Assembly: GCF_011806405.1 (NCBI RefSeq)
Contig: NZ_JAATOW010000015.1
Coordinates: 30,497-94,496, forward strand
Length of the DNA stretch: 64,000 nucleotides
Direction of reading: 5' to 3'
Source: Pseudooceanicola sp. HF7
GTDB lineage: Bacteria; Pseudomonadota; Alphaproteobacteria; Rhodobacterales; Rhodobacteraceae
Shown here: positions 8,275-16,435 of the stretch, piece after piece
Numbering within the stretch: position 1 is the first letter of the stretch
How the letters are laid out: every line of letters starts with the position of its first letter
Program-made: the position numbers and the translations under genes
The notes under the pieces: model-generated
Told to the model about the DNA's origin: nothing
The model's input: only the letters and a program-made list of their open reading frames with translations
The model's database searches: none

Positions 8275-9799
8275 CAAGAGGCTCCCGGAACGCCCTGAGC
8301 GCTCCGCGTTTGAGTTTACCATTCGGGTTCCGCGGCAGATCCGGCAGGTGATGCCAGGCGCGGGGTTGCTTGTAGCGGGCCAGCCGCGCCGCGGCTGCCT
8401 CCCGCAGGGGGGCTTCCTCCAGTGCGGCAGGCCCGGTGTAAAAGGCCATGATCACGCGCACGCCGGGCTTCACCTCGATATCGGTGACGGCCAGCTCCGT
8501 GATCCCCGGCAGATCGCAGAGCGCCTGCTCGACTTCAAGCGGAGAGACCCGGTAACCGCCGGCGTTCATCATGTCATCCACCCGCCCGCGGTAGGCGATC
8601 TGCCCGTCCAGTGCCATGCAGCCCAGGTCCCCGGTCAGGAACCAACCGGCGCAGAGGCGCGCCTGCGTTTCCGCCTCTGCGCCGTGATAGCCCAGCATCA
8701 GGCCGGGGTCGTCGCGCCCCACGGCAATGATCCCCTCGTCTCCGCGCGCCACGGGGCCGCGGGTGGGGTCATCAGGATCCAGCAGGGCCAGCCGCCGTCC
8801 GGGCTGCGGCGCGCCGATATAGCCGGGCCGTGCGGCCCTTTGCGGCGAACTGCTGATGAAGGTGGAACATTCGGACATGCCGAAGGCCTCATGCAGCTCC
8901 GTGCCGCTGGCGTCCTTCCAGGCCTCGCGCAGGCCTTCCGGCAGGGTTTCCCCGGCGGTCAGCCCATGGCGCAACCGGGGCAGGTCGATGCGGGGATGGG
9001 CCTGCAGGATCTTGCGAAAAACGCCGGGCACCGCGGCAAACAACGTCGCTTCATGGCGCTTCAGAAGCAGCGGCAGCGCCTCTGGCCCCAGGCCCTCTGC
9101 TGGGATCAAGGCGGTGGCACCGCAGGTCCAGGGATCCATCAGCCCGGTGCCCAGCGTGAAGGTCCAGTTGAAGGCTCCCGCATGCAGGATGCGGTCGCTC
9201 TCGCCCATGTCGTACCAGTCCGAGATCATCATCCGACGCGCCCAGATGGCCCGATGGGCATGCACCACCGCGCGGGGCCGGCCGGAGGTGCCAGAGGTAA
9301 AGACGATGTAGCCGGGCCGATCCGGATCGCCCATGTGGTAATCGGCGGGGGGCATGTCGCGCATCCCGGCCAGGCGGGACTGGTCCAGCACCGGCAGCTC
9401 CGTCGCGGGGCAGGCGATGCCCTCTCCCAGCAGGATCCCGGCGGGAGCGATCTGGGCGATCATCCCGGCCACCTCCGGCGCTGTCAGCTGGGCAGAGCTG
9501 GGCACCGGCACAAGGCCCGCCGCGATCGCACCCAGGAAGGCGATGGGAAAATCCACCCGGTTTCCCAGGCGCATCAGCAGGATGTCTCCGGGCCGGAAGC
9601 CCGCCTGCAAAAGCCCCGTGGCGGTCCCGCGCACCGCCCCCTCAAGCCGCCCGTAGGACCAGCGTTCCGCCCGCGACAGGCCAAGGACCGCCAGTGCCAC
9701 CTTGTCCGCACGCCCCTGCGCCCCGGCCAGCACATGAGCGGCCAGGTTGAAGGGGCGGGGGCAGGGCGCGTTGGGGCCAGGTTCGGTCACGGACAGCAT
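8258..9799 (-). CDS. AMP-forming acyl/aryl-CoA ligase
   Basis: 513 aa ANL-superfamily adenylate-forming enzyme that activates a carboxylic acid to acyl-AMP and then acyl-CoA. Motifs: phosphate loop FTSGTSGRPR at 167-176, GWFLTGDLG, hinge region GRVDDMMNAGGYRVSP, and catalytic lysine near residue 495 in NPNGKLKR. Overall it resembles benzoate-CoA ligase and medium-chain acyl-CoA synthetase groups; the substrate is not resolved. Strong ribosome site AAGGGGGA. Divergent from an XRE-cupin regulator 84 bp away, which is a plausible local regulator. Confidence 0.9.
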   Translation of the reverse strand: MLSVTEPGPNAPCPRPFNLAAHVLAGAQGRADKVALAVLGLSRAERWSYGRLEGAVRGTATGLLQAGFRPGDILLMRLGNRVDFPIAFLGAIAAGLVPVPSSAQLTAPEVAGMIAQIAPAGILLGEGIACPATELPVLDQSRLAGMRDMPPADYHMGDPDRPGYIVFTSGTSGRPRAVVHAHRAIWARRMMISDWYDMGESDRILHAGAFNWTFTLGTGLMDPWTCGATALIPAEGLGPEALPLLLKRHEATLFAAVPGVFRKILQAHPRIDLPRLRHGLTAGETLPEGLREAWKDASGTELHEAFGMSECSTFISSSPQRAARPGYIGAPQPGRRLALLDPDDPTRGPVARGDEGIIAVGRDDPGLMLGYHGAEAETQARLCAGWFLTGDLGCMALDGQIAYRGRVDDMMNAGGYRVSPLEVEQALCDLPGITELAVTDIEVKPGVRVIMAFYTGPAALEEAPLREAAAARLARYKQPRAWHHLPDLPRNPNGKLKRGALRAFREPLDDRQT

Positions 9800-9883
9800 T
9801 CCCCCTTGCTAAGCCCCCGGCGCCCCATGGGCAAGGCAGGCAGCAGTTGCGCCTGCCCACGCCTCTGCCTATAGCCATTCACC

Positions 9884-10507
9884 ATGAGCGAGACCGACCC
9901 CCGCCAGCTGATCCGCATCGCCCGCGAAACAGGCGAAACGCCAGAGGCCCAGCCCCTGGACCTCGGCTCGCGCGTACGCGATTTGCGCCGCGCGCGCGAC
10001 TGGACGCTTGAACAGGCCGCGGCAAAAGCGGGCCTGGCCCGCTCGACCCTCTCCAAGATCGAGAACGGGCAGATGTCGCCCACTTACGAGGCGCTGAAGA
10101 AACTGGCCACGGGGCTCGATATTTCCATTCCCCAGCTCTTCACGCCGCCCCGCGCCAACCAGGTGACCGGGCGCCTCAGCCTCACGCTCGCGGGCGATGG
10201 GCAGGCACATGCAACCGCGACCTACGAACACGACCTCCTCGCCGCCAACCTCACTCGCAAGCAGATGCTTCCCTACCGCGCCCGCATCCGGGCCCGCTCG
10301 ATGGAGGAATTCGACGGCTGGGTACGCCACGACGGGGAAGAGTTCCTCTACGTGCTGACCGGCGTGATAAGGCTCTACACGGAATTCTACGAGTCGATCG
10401 AGATGCGGCGCGGCGACAGCGCCTATTACGACGCCTCCATGGGCCACAACGTGATCTCGGTCAGCGAAGATGACGCGACCATCCTCTGGGTGACCTCGCT
10501 CGCCTGA
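9884..10507 (+). CDS. XRE-cupin transcriptional regulator
   Basis: 207 aa. A helix-turn-helix of the Cro/XRE type at about residues 27-82 (TLEQAAAKAGLARSTLSKIE) is followed by a cupin sensor domain at about 110-205 (GEEFLYVLTG, RRGDSAYYDA). Proteins of this design often control small metabolic operons next to them. It is divergent from the ligase-DsbA pair, so regulation of that pair is the simplest guess. No clear Shine-Dalgarno sequence is seen before the ATG at 9884. Confidence 0.9.
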   Translation: MSETDPRQLIRIARETGETPEAQPLDLGSRVRDLRRARDWTLEQAAAKAGLARSTLSKIENGQMSPTYEALKKLATGLDISIPQLFTPPRANQVTGRLSLTLAGDGQAHATATYEHDLLAANLTRKQMLPYRARIRARSMEEFDGWVRHDGEEFLYVLTGVIRLYTEFYESIEMRRGDSAYYDASMGHNVISVSEDDATILWVTSLA

Positions 10508-10531
10508 GCCCCCCTCCCATCAAAAGAAAAA

Positions 10532-10559
10532 ACCGCGCGCCGAAATCCAGGCGCACGGT
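10532..10559 (+). terminator. Probable terminator after the XRE-cupin gene
   Basis: ACCGCGCGCC / GGCGCACGGT stem with one mismatch and an 8-nt loop, preceded by an A-rich run and followed by CTCTCCTTCTT. Confidence 0.6.
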
Positions 10560-10565
10560 CTCTCC

Positions 10566-10596
10566 TTCTTCTTGCCGAAAAACTCCCGCCGGAGGC
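10566..10596 (+). repeat. 31-bp intergenic repeat, copy 2
   Basis: Second copy of the element at 7546, differing at two positions. It lies between the ends of two convergent genes (stops at 10507 and 10637), directly after the terminator hairpin. Confidence 0.75.
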
Positions 10597-10636
10597 ATCG
10601 GACCCTCTCAGCCCGCGCGTTGGCCAGATCCGTCTC

Positions 10637-10984
10637 TCAGCCGCTCCGCCCCACGGGCGGATCCGCCGGCGCGTCATCCCCAAAGCTCCGGTCGTCATCA
10701 TAGACGTCTTCGCCTTCAGGCAGGTAGCGGCCGGAGGCCTCGATATTGCGCATATCCTCGGCTTCATCCATGCGGATATCTGCGGGGGTTGCGCCTGTGC
10801 GCCACTCGGCGATCTCATCGCGGATGTCCTCGGCCGGGCGGCCCGTCAACTTGATGAGATAGCCGGTCAGCGCATCTTCCGATCCATCAAGGCTCAGCAG
10901 GTCTTCCTCGCTGGTCTCGGGCCAGCGTTGCATGACGGCCGGGACATAGGCGCTCCAGTAGCGTGTGATTGCGCTCCATTGCAT
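10637..10984 (-). CDS. Small hypothetical protein, CsbD/YjbJ-like N-terminus
   Basis: 115 aa. The first 60 residues (MQWSAITRYWSAYVPAV, then RWPETSEEDLLSLDG, and GRPAEDIRDEIAEW) follow the W...RW...DL..G pattern of CsbD-like stress proteins. The C-terminal half is acidic and low in complexity (VYDDDRSFGDDAP). Excellent ribosome site AAGGAG. Family assignment is by pattern only; function unknown. Confidence 0.75.
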   Translation of the reverse strand: MQWSAITRYWSAYVPAVMQRWPETSEEDLLSLDGSEDALTGYLIKLTGRPAEDIRDEIAEWRTGATPADIRMDEAEDMRNIEASGRYLPEGEDVYDDDRSFGDDAPADPPVGRSG

Positions 10985-11102
10985 GGCGGTCTCCTTTCAT
11001 TCCTGAAAGGTCAACGGGCAGGGGCGGGTGCTTGTTCCCTGCCTCTGCCTGCTCAAGGGATTAATCTGCGCCGAACAATTTGCACCGCGCATGTCGTGCC
11101 TC

Positions 11103-12947
11103 TCATTCCGCGCTGGAGAACCACCAGGTTTCCGGCATGAAGTAGACCCCGTCGCCGTAGATCGGCACTTTGCCGGACCAGGTCAGGTCCTTCACATGGG
11201 CAATCCGGCCGACGTCATAGGTGAACAGCGGGATCACGTAGCGACCGGTGGTCAGCACGCGATCCAGCGCCCGGGCGGCGGCGGTGAAATCTTCCGAGCT
11301 GCGGGCGGTCAGCATGGCGTCGATCATGGCATCCGCAGCCGGGCTCTTCATGCCCATCAGGTTGCGCGATCCCGGCTGGTCGGCCTGCTCCGAGCCCCAG
11401 TAGAGCTTTTGCTCGTTGCCGGGCGAAAGAGAGAGCTGGCGGCGGATGACGGTCATGTCGAAGTCGAAATCGACAAGGCGCATCTCGTACTGGGCATTGT
11501 CCACGGTGGTGATCGTCGGGGTGATGCCCAGCCTGGAGAGCGCGTTGAGGTAGATATCGATAATCGACTGGTTCTGCCGATCCCCTTGGGACAGCAGGAT
11601 TTCCATCCGGAAGGGCTGGCCCTCGGCGTTCTTCAGCGTGCCGCCCTGAACGGTCCAGTCGGCCTCTGCTAGCAGCTCCGCCGCCCGGCCCACGTTGCGC
11701 CGGTTGCGCGCCGATCCGTCGCCTTCGGGCAGCGTGTAGCCATCCAGCGCGGCGGGGGGAAGGCTGTCGGCAAAGGGCTCAAGCAGCGCCTTGACCCGGC
11801 CTTCGGCGGGACCTGGCTGCATCGCCAGTTGCGAGCCAGAGAAGTAGGAGCTGATCCTCGGCTGGCGTCCGCCGGTAACCGTTTCGTTGACGTATTCGAA
11901 GTTGAACGCCCAGAGCAGCGCATCCCGGACGCGGATATCGTCAAAGGGCGCGCGGCGGGTGTTCATCACGAAGCCCGTCATGCCCGAGGGCCGCTCCGAG
12001 GGGATCTCTGTCTTGATGATATCGCCGCGCTCGACCGCCGGGAAATCGTAATCCCGCGCCCATTTCTCTGCGTTGAATTCGCGCAGGTAGGACAGGCCAC
12101 CGGCCTTGAAAGCCTCGAACAGCACGCTCTGATCGCCGTAGAACTCGATCCGGTAGGTTTCGGCGTTACTGGTACCCTGGCGCACGGGCAGGTCCTTGCC
12201 CCAGTAATCGGGATTGCGCTTGAGCACGACGTTGCGCCCGGCGGTGAAACTGTCGATCACGTAGGGGCCGGAGCCGATGGGCACGGTGGTCAGGCCGGAG
12301 TCGGTAAACTCCTTGTCCTGCCATTGCGCCTTCTGGAGGATCGGGCGCAGGCCGGCGATCAGCGCAAGTTCACGGTTCTCTGTCTTGAAGGTGATGCGCA
12401 GCTTTCGCTCACCGGTCTGTTCGATGCTCTCGATCTGCTGCCAAAGACTCAGGTAGCGGGCATTGCCGTCGGTTCCGAGCGTCTCGTAGGACCAGATCAC
12501 GTCTTCCACGGTGACAGGGCTGCCATCCGAGAACCTGGCCTCCGGGCGCAGGGTGAATTCCACCCAGGTGCGGTCCGGATCGGTCTCAATCGATTCGGCC
12601 AACAGCCCGTAAAGCGCGAAGGGTTCATCGTAATTGCGCACCATCAGGCTTTCGTGGGTCAGGAAGCGCAATTGCCAGGGCGGGGTGCCTTTCTGGATGA
12701 AGGGATTGAGGCTGTCGAAGCCGCCGGTATTGCCATCCACCAGCGTGCCGCCAATGGGCGCTTTGGGATTGGCGTAGGGCAGGGACACAAAATCCGGTGG
12801 CAAGGCAGGCTCTCCATACATAGAGATGCCATGAGAAGGCTCTGCCGCAGCCGATTGTGTGAGAATCGAGACCCCAAGCAGCAGGCTTGCCGAGAGTGCA
12901 AGGGGCAGCGTCCTGCGCCGTTTAGGGCGCTTCATTTCCTGCTTCAT
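11103..12947 (-). CDS. ABC transporter solute-binding protein, family 5 (YejA-like)
   Basis: 614 aa periplasmic binding protein. A basic n-region (KRPKRRR) and hydrophobic core ending TQSAAA give a Sec-type signal peptide of about 36 residues. The mature start HGISMYGEPALPPDF and the segment GFDSLNPF are typical of the YejA/oligopeptide group; later segments include VTVEDVIWSYE and LKRNPDYWG. It would bind peptides or peptide-like molecules. The ATG at 12947 with GAGG upstream was chosen; a further in-frame ATG at 12935 is possible, and the frame opens at 13007. No permease or ATPase gene lies next to it, so its transporter partners must be elsewhere. Confidence 0.88.
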   Translation of the reverse strand: MKQEMKRPKRRRTLPLALSASLLLGVSILTQSAAAEPSHGISMYGEPALPPDFVSLPYANPKAPIGGTLVDGNTGGFDSLNPFIQKGTPPWQLRFLTHESLMVRNYDEPFALYGLLAESIETDPDRTWVEFTLRPEARFSDGSPVTVEDVIWSYETLGTDGNARYLSLWQQIESIEQTGERKLRITFKTENRELALIAGLRPILQKAQWQDKEFTDSGLTTVPIGSGPYVIDSFTAGRNVVLKRNPDYWGKDLPVRQGTSNAETYRIEFYGDQSVLFEAFKAGGLSYLREFNAEKWARDYDFPAVERGDIIKTEIPSERPSGMTGFVMNTRRAPFDDIRVRDALLWAFNFEYVNETVTGGRQPRISSYFSGSQLAMQPGPAEGRVKALLEPFADSLPPAALDGYTLPEGDGSARNRRNVGRAAELLAEADWTVQGGTLKNAEGQPFRMEILLSQGDRQNQSIIDIYLNALSRLGITPTITTVDNAQYEMRLVDFDFDMTVIRRQLSLSPGNEQKLYWGSEQADQPGSRNLMGMKSPAADAMIDAMLTARSSEDFTAAARALDRVLTTGRYVIPLFTYDVGRIAHVKDLTWSGKVPIYGDGVYFMPETWWFSSAE

Positions 12948-13026
12948 CGGTCCTCTTTTCCTGCTCTGACCTTGTTTTCTTGGCAGGAACCCTAACCACG
13001 GATTCACGCTATTTCAAACTTTTAGC

Positions 13027-13055
13027 TTTCATGAGAGCCGCGAAAGGCTTATAAG
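13027..13055 (+). promoter_or_regulatory. Candidate promoter for the sRNA at 13062
   Basis: TTTCAT (13027-13032), 17-bp spacer, TATAAG (13050-13055). The -10 matches five of six consensus positions; the -35 is weak. It lies 7-8 bp before the proposed RNA start. Confidence 0.45.
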
Positions 13056-13061
13056 GAAGGC

Positions 13062-13138
13062 ACTGCTCGATAGGTTTCTTGCCTGTATGAAACCTGCCTC
13101 AATAACTGAACGCCGGCTTCGTGCCGGCGTTTTTTTTC
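13062..13138 (+). ncRNA. Candidate small RNA with two hairpins
   Basis: A roughly 77-nt plus-strand unit with no open reading frame of note. Hairpin 1 is AGGTTTC-(ttgcctgtat)-GAAACCT at 13072-13095. A single-stranded stretch follows, then a Rho-independent terminator. No plus-strand gene lies upstream (the flanking gene is on the minus strand), so the terminator has no other client. The structure is that of a typical trans-acting sRNA; targets are unknown. Confidence 0.55.
13111..13138 (+). terminator. Strong intrinsic terminator
   Basis: CGCCGGC / GCCGGCG with a 5-nt loop TTCGT, followed by a run of eight to nine T. Only the plus orientation has the T tract. Confidence 0.9.
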
Positions 13139-13380
13139 GGGCTATCGCGCCATTTTCCTGCCCTTGAAACAATGCGCCGCTGTATTGAGAATCGGTCACG
13201 GAATCGTGTTTGCCGGACATGCACAACGGCGCGGGCAAAGACCAGTCGCGCTTTCTCACTTAAGATCAAAAATCTGCGCTGCACTGCGGCGAATTCTGTC
13301 TTACGGTCTACATGTCACTGGCGGGGGACAATGGCCCGCCGGGAAACCCGGGCAGTCCGGGCGTGAGAAGGAGAGTGACC

Positions 13381-14154
13381 ATGAGTGTGAGCGGCAAGAC
13401 GGCCATCGTGACGGGATCGAATTCGGGCATCGGGCTCGGCGTGGCGCGGGAACTGGCGAAGGCGGGGGCGAAGGTCATCCTGAACTCCTTCACCGACAAC
13501 GAGGAAGATCACAAGCTGGCTTCGGATATGGCCAAGGAATTCGGCACAGAGGTGCGCTACATCCAGGCGGACATGTCCAAGGGCGATCAGTGCCGGGCCC
13601 TGATCGAGAAGGCCGGCGCCTGTGACATCCTGGTGAACAACGCCGGGATCCAGCACGTGGCCCCGATCGACGAATTCCCGGTAGAGAAATGGGATGCGAT
13701 CATCGCGATCAATCTGAGCTCTGCCTTCCACACCACCGCCGCGGCCCTGCCGATGATGCGCAAGGCGGGCTGGGGCCGGGTGATCAACATCTCCTCTGCC
13801 CATGGTCTGCGCGCCAGCCCCTTCAAATCCGCCTACATCAGCGCCAAGCACGGGATCGTCGGCATGACCAAGACGGTCGGGCTTGAGACCGCGAAAGAGA
13901 ACATCACCGCCAATGCGATCTGCCCCGGCTACGTGCTGACCCCGCTGGTGGAGGCGCAGATCCCCGATACCGCCAAGGAATACGACATGTCCGAGGACGA
14001 GGTGATCGAGAAGGTGATCCTGGCCAAGCAGCCCTCCAAGGAATTCGTGACCGTGGAGCAGATCGGCGGCATGGCGATTTTCCTGTGCTCGGATGCGGCC
14101 TCGCAGATCACTGGCACGACGCTCAGCGCCGATGGCGGCTGGACGGCAGAATGA
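13381..14154 (+). CDS. bdhA: D-3-hydroxybutyrate dehydrogenase
   Basis: 257 aa short-chain dehydrogenase that oxidises 3-hydroxybutyrate to acetoacetate with NAD, in the polyhydroxybutyrate/ketone-body pathway. Cofactor motif TGSNSGIG at 11-18, NNAG near 86, and catalytic Ser139, Tyr152 and Lys156 (ISSAHG, YISAK). The segment IQHVAPIDEFPVEKWD and ending LSADGGWTAE are typical of BdhA. The ATG at 13381 has AAGGAG; the frame opens earlier at 13312 without support. The patatin-like gene follows after 60 bp with a hairpin between. Confidence 0.92.
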   Translation: MSVSGKTAIVTGSNSGIGLGVARELAKAGAKVILNSFTDNEEDHKLASDMAKEFGTEVRYIQADMSKGDQCRALIEKAGACDILVNNAGIQHVAPIDEFPVEKWDAIIAINLSSAFHTTAAALPMMRKAGWGRVINISSAHGLRASPFKSAYISAKHGIVGMTKTVGLETAKENITANAICPGYVLTPLVEAQIPDTAKEYDMSEDEVIEKVILAKQPSKEFVTVEQIGGMAIFLCSDAASQITGTTLSADGGWTAE

Positions 14155-14161
14155 TCCCGGA

Positions 14162-14184
14162 CCCGGCCCCGCCTGGGGGCCGGG
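14162..14184 (+). terminator. Hairpin between bdhA and the patatin gene (partial terminator)
   Basis: 9-bp all-GC stem CCCGGCCCC / GGGGCCGGG, loop GCCTG, followed only by CCATTCTTT. It may attenuate transcription or protect the bdhA 3' end rather than fully terminate. Confidence 0.6.
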
Positions 14185-14214
14185 CCATTCTTTGAAATCT
14201 TGCGGGGAAGTACC

Positions 14215-15417
14215 ATGGCAGCTGACAAATCGGACGGCTCATCGGATGCAGGGCGCGACGTGGACCCGGTGGTGGATCCCACCCCCATCCCCGGTGCCGA
14301 CGCCAAGGGAAAACCCGCGCAGGATGCGGTCTTGCCTGGCGCAGGCAGCAAGCCCGCGAAGGCCGCGGATGCAAAGGCGGTGACCCGGATCAACCTGGCG
14401 CTTCAGGGCGGCGGCGCGCATGGGGCCTATACCTGGGGCGTGCTGGACCGCCTGCTTGAGGAAGAGGATCTAGAGATCGCCGCCATGAGCGGCACCTCTG
14501 CCGGCGCAATGAACGCCGCGGCGCTCAAGGCCGGCTGGGTGAAGGATGGCCGCCAGGGCGCGCGCGACGCGCTGGATGACTTCTGGGCGCAGATGGGCGC
14601 GGTGGAGGACAGCAACATGCTGCGCTGGATGACCGCGACTTTCCCAGGCGCGATGCCCTGGCACGTGAGCCGCTCGATGGAGCTGTCCTACGCCGGGACG
14701 GTCTCTGACATGCTGAGCCTCATGACCACGCCCTATGCGCTTGGCGCCTTCTACCGCAACCCGCTGCGCCCCATTGTCGAGAAGTTCGACTTCGATTCGG
14801 TCTGCAGCTCTGACGGGCCGGACCTGTTCATCTGCGCGACGAAGGTCCGGGACGGCAAGATCCGCGTTTTCGACAACGCGGAAGTCACCACCGATGTTTT
14901 GCTGGCCTCGGCCTGCCTGCCCACTGTCTTCACCGCGGTCGAGTTCTACGATGAGCGCTCAGGCCGCAAGGAAGCCTTCTGGGACGGGGGCTACAGTGGC
15001 AACCCGGCCATCTTCCCGCTGTTCCGCAGCGACCTGCCCAATGACGTGCTGATCGTCAGCATCAACCCTTTGGAGCGAGACGAACTGCCAATGCTGCCCA
15101 ACGAGATCCACAACCGGATCAACGAGATCAGCTTCAACTCATCGCTCCTGCGCGAGCTGCGCGCGATCGAATACGTCCAGCGCCTGATCGACGAAGGCCG
15201 GGTCACGTCCCATGAAAAGAAGAAGGTCCTGATCCACATGATCTCTGACGATGAAGTCATGCTGGACCTGAGCATGGTGACAAAGATGTTCCCCAACGGC
15301 TTTTTGCTCAATTCCCTGAAACAGGCGGGCCGCGCCTCGGCAGAGAAGTTCCTGACCGATCACAAGGCGGACCTGGGCCAGCGGTCGACGCTGGACATGG
15401 TAGAGATGTTCAGCTGA
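14215..15417 (+). CDS. Patatin-like phospholipase
   Basis: 400 aa. After a low-complexity Pro/Asp/Ala-rich N-terminus of about 55 residues comes the patatin fold: oxyanion loop GGGAHG at 65-70, nucleophile GTSAG with Ser95, and catalytic Asp257 in WDGGYSGN. It should be a serine-aspartate acyl hydrolase. Sitting behind bdhA, it could act on polyhydroxybutyrate granules or their lipid coat, but this is inference; a membrane phospholipase role is equally possible. Start ATG 14215 with GGGGAAG. It ends 4 bp from the convergent DUF502 gene. Confidence 0.88.
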   Translation: MAADKSDGSSDAGRDVDPVVDPTPIPGADAKGKPAQDAVLPGAGSKPAKAADAKAVTRINLALQGGGAHGAYTWGVLDRLLEEEDLEIAAMSGTSAGAMNAAALKAGWVKDGRQGARDALDDFWAQMGAVEDSNMLRWMTATFPGAMPWHVSRSMELSYAGTVSDMLSLMTTPYALGAFYRNPLRPIVEKFDFDSVCSSDGPDLFICATKVRDGKIRVFDNAEVTTDVLLASACLPTVFTAVEFYDERSGRKEAFWDGGYSGNPAIFPLFRSDLPNDVLIVSINPLERDELPMLPNEIHNRINEISFNSSLLRELRAIEYVQRLIDEGRVTSHEKKKVLIHMISDDEVMLDLSMVTKMFPNGFLLNSLKQAGRASAEKFLTDHKADLGQRSTLDMVEMFS

Positions 15418-15421
15418 TCGC

Positions 15422-16135
15422 CTATTGCGCGGCGTGGTCCGGTGCGCTTTCCGGCTGGTCGGGCAGGGGCGTCACACCCTTGTGCGGCGGATAGACAAGC
15501 CCGGCGGAGATCACCAGCTTCGCCGCGTCCTCGATCGACATATCAAGCGGAATGACGTCCTCTTCCGGGAAGAACAGCAGGAAGCCTGAGGTGGGATTGG
15601 GCGTGGTTGGCACAAAGACCGACAGCAGGCGGGACCCGGTCTGTGCGCGTGAATCGATCTCGCCCTTGGCCTCGGTCGAGATGAAACCGACGGCCCAGAT
15701 CCCCTTGCGCGGATATTCAACCATGCAGGCCTGGTCGAAACTGCGGTCCTGTTGGGCAAAGACCGTTTCTGCGATCTGCTTGGCCCCGGAATAGACGGAG
15801 CGGATGAAGGGCATCCGGTCCACCACGCTTTCCACGTAGCGGATCAGCGAGCGTCCGATCAGACCCTTGGCAAGCCAGCCGACGAGGATGGTGAAGACAA
15901 GGAAGAAGATGATCCCGACGCCGCGCAGGTTGATCCCGATGTATTGCTCCGGCTTGAAGCGTTCGGGCACCAGCGGCAGGACGAAGCCGTCGAACCAGCC
16001 AAGGACGGTCCAGAACAGCCACAGGGTCAGGCTGACCGGCAGAATAACGACGATCCCCGTCAGAAAGGACGATCGCAGCCGGGCAAAAACGCCGGGTCTC
16101 TGATGGCTGGAAGTGTCCTGCAAGGGGTCGTTCAT
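15422..16135 (-). CDS. DUF502 family membrane protein
   Basis: 237 aa. Two transmembrane segments at about residues 25-47 and 70-95. Conserved family pieces include LPVSLTLW, VDRMPFIRSVYSGAKQI, FISTEAKGE and VPTTPNPTSGF. Members are widespread in proteobacteria; no biochemical role is established. Ribosome site AGGACC. Upstream is a 300-bp gap without a gene. Confidence 0.87.
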   Translation of the reverse strand: MNDPLQDTSSHQRPGVFARLRSSFLTGIVVILPVSLTLWLFWTVLGWFDGFVLPLVPERFKPEQYIGINLRGVGIIFFLVFTILVGWLAKGLIGRSLIRYVESVVDRMPFIRSVYSGAKQIAETVFAQQDRSFDQACMVEYPRKGIWAVGFISTEAKGEIDSRAQTGSRLLSVFVPTTPNPTSGFLLFFPEEDVIPLDMSIEDAAKLVISAGLVYPPHKGVTPLPDQPESAPDHAAQ

Positions 16136-16435
16136 CCTTGGTCCTGTTCAGATCATGTGCGTTTGGAAGGTAGGCGCGGCGGGTCTCTCCGGCAATGGCA
16201 GAAGGAAGGGATTTCCGCGCAACGCACGGATCAGGCTAGGTCTCTGTCCATATCTGCCGCAGGTCGCACCATGTTTAGGGCGGAGTCCCAAGGGTGGTCA
16301 ACTTGCGCCCGTCGGGCGACCCGGAGACGGTTCGCGTCAGGTAAGCCGCGCCGGCCTTGGGCCGTCCCTGACGGCCAATGACGCGACTTTCGGATTTCGT
16401 CATCTCTTTCATGGGGCCATCAGACCTTCATGGTC
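16136..16435. other. 300-bp intergenic stretch without a visible gene
   Basis: Separates the DUF502 gene start from the PfkB kinase stop, both on the minus strand. It must hold the DUF502 promoter; a TTGACC on the minus strand is visible but no convincing -10 accompanies it. Confidence 0.5.

Noticed and set aside
8264..9874. 536-codon plus-strand open frame opposite the AMP-forming ligase
   Set aside because: The ligase on the minus strand has every family motif; the antisense frame has none.
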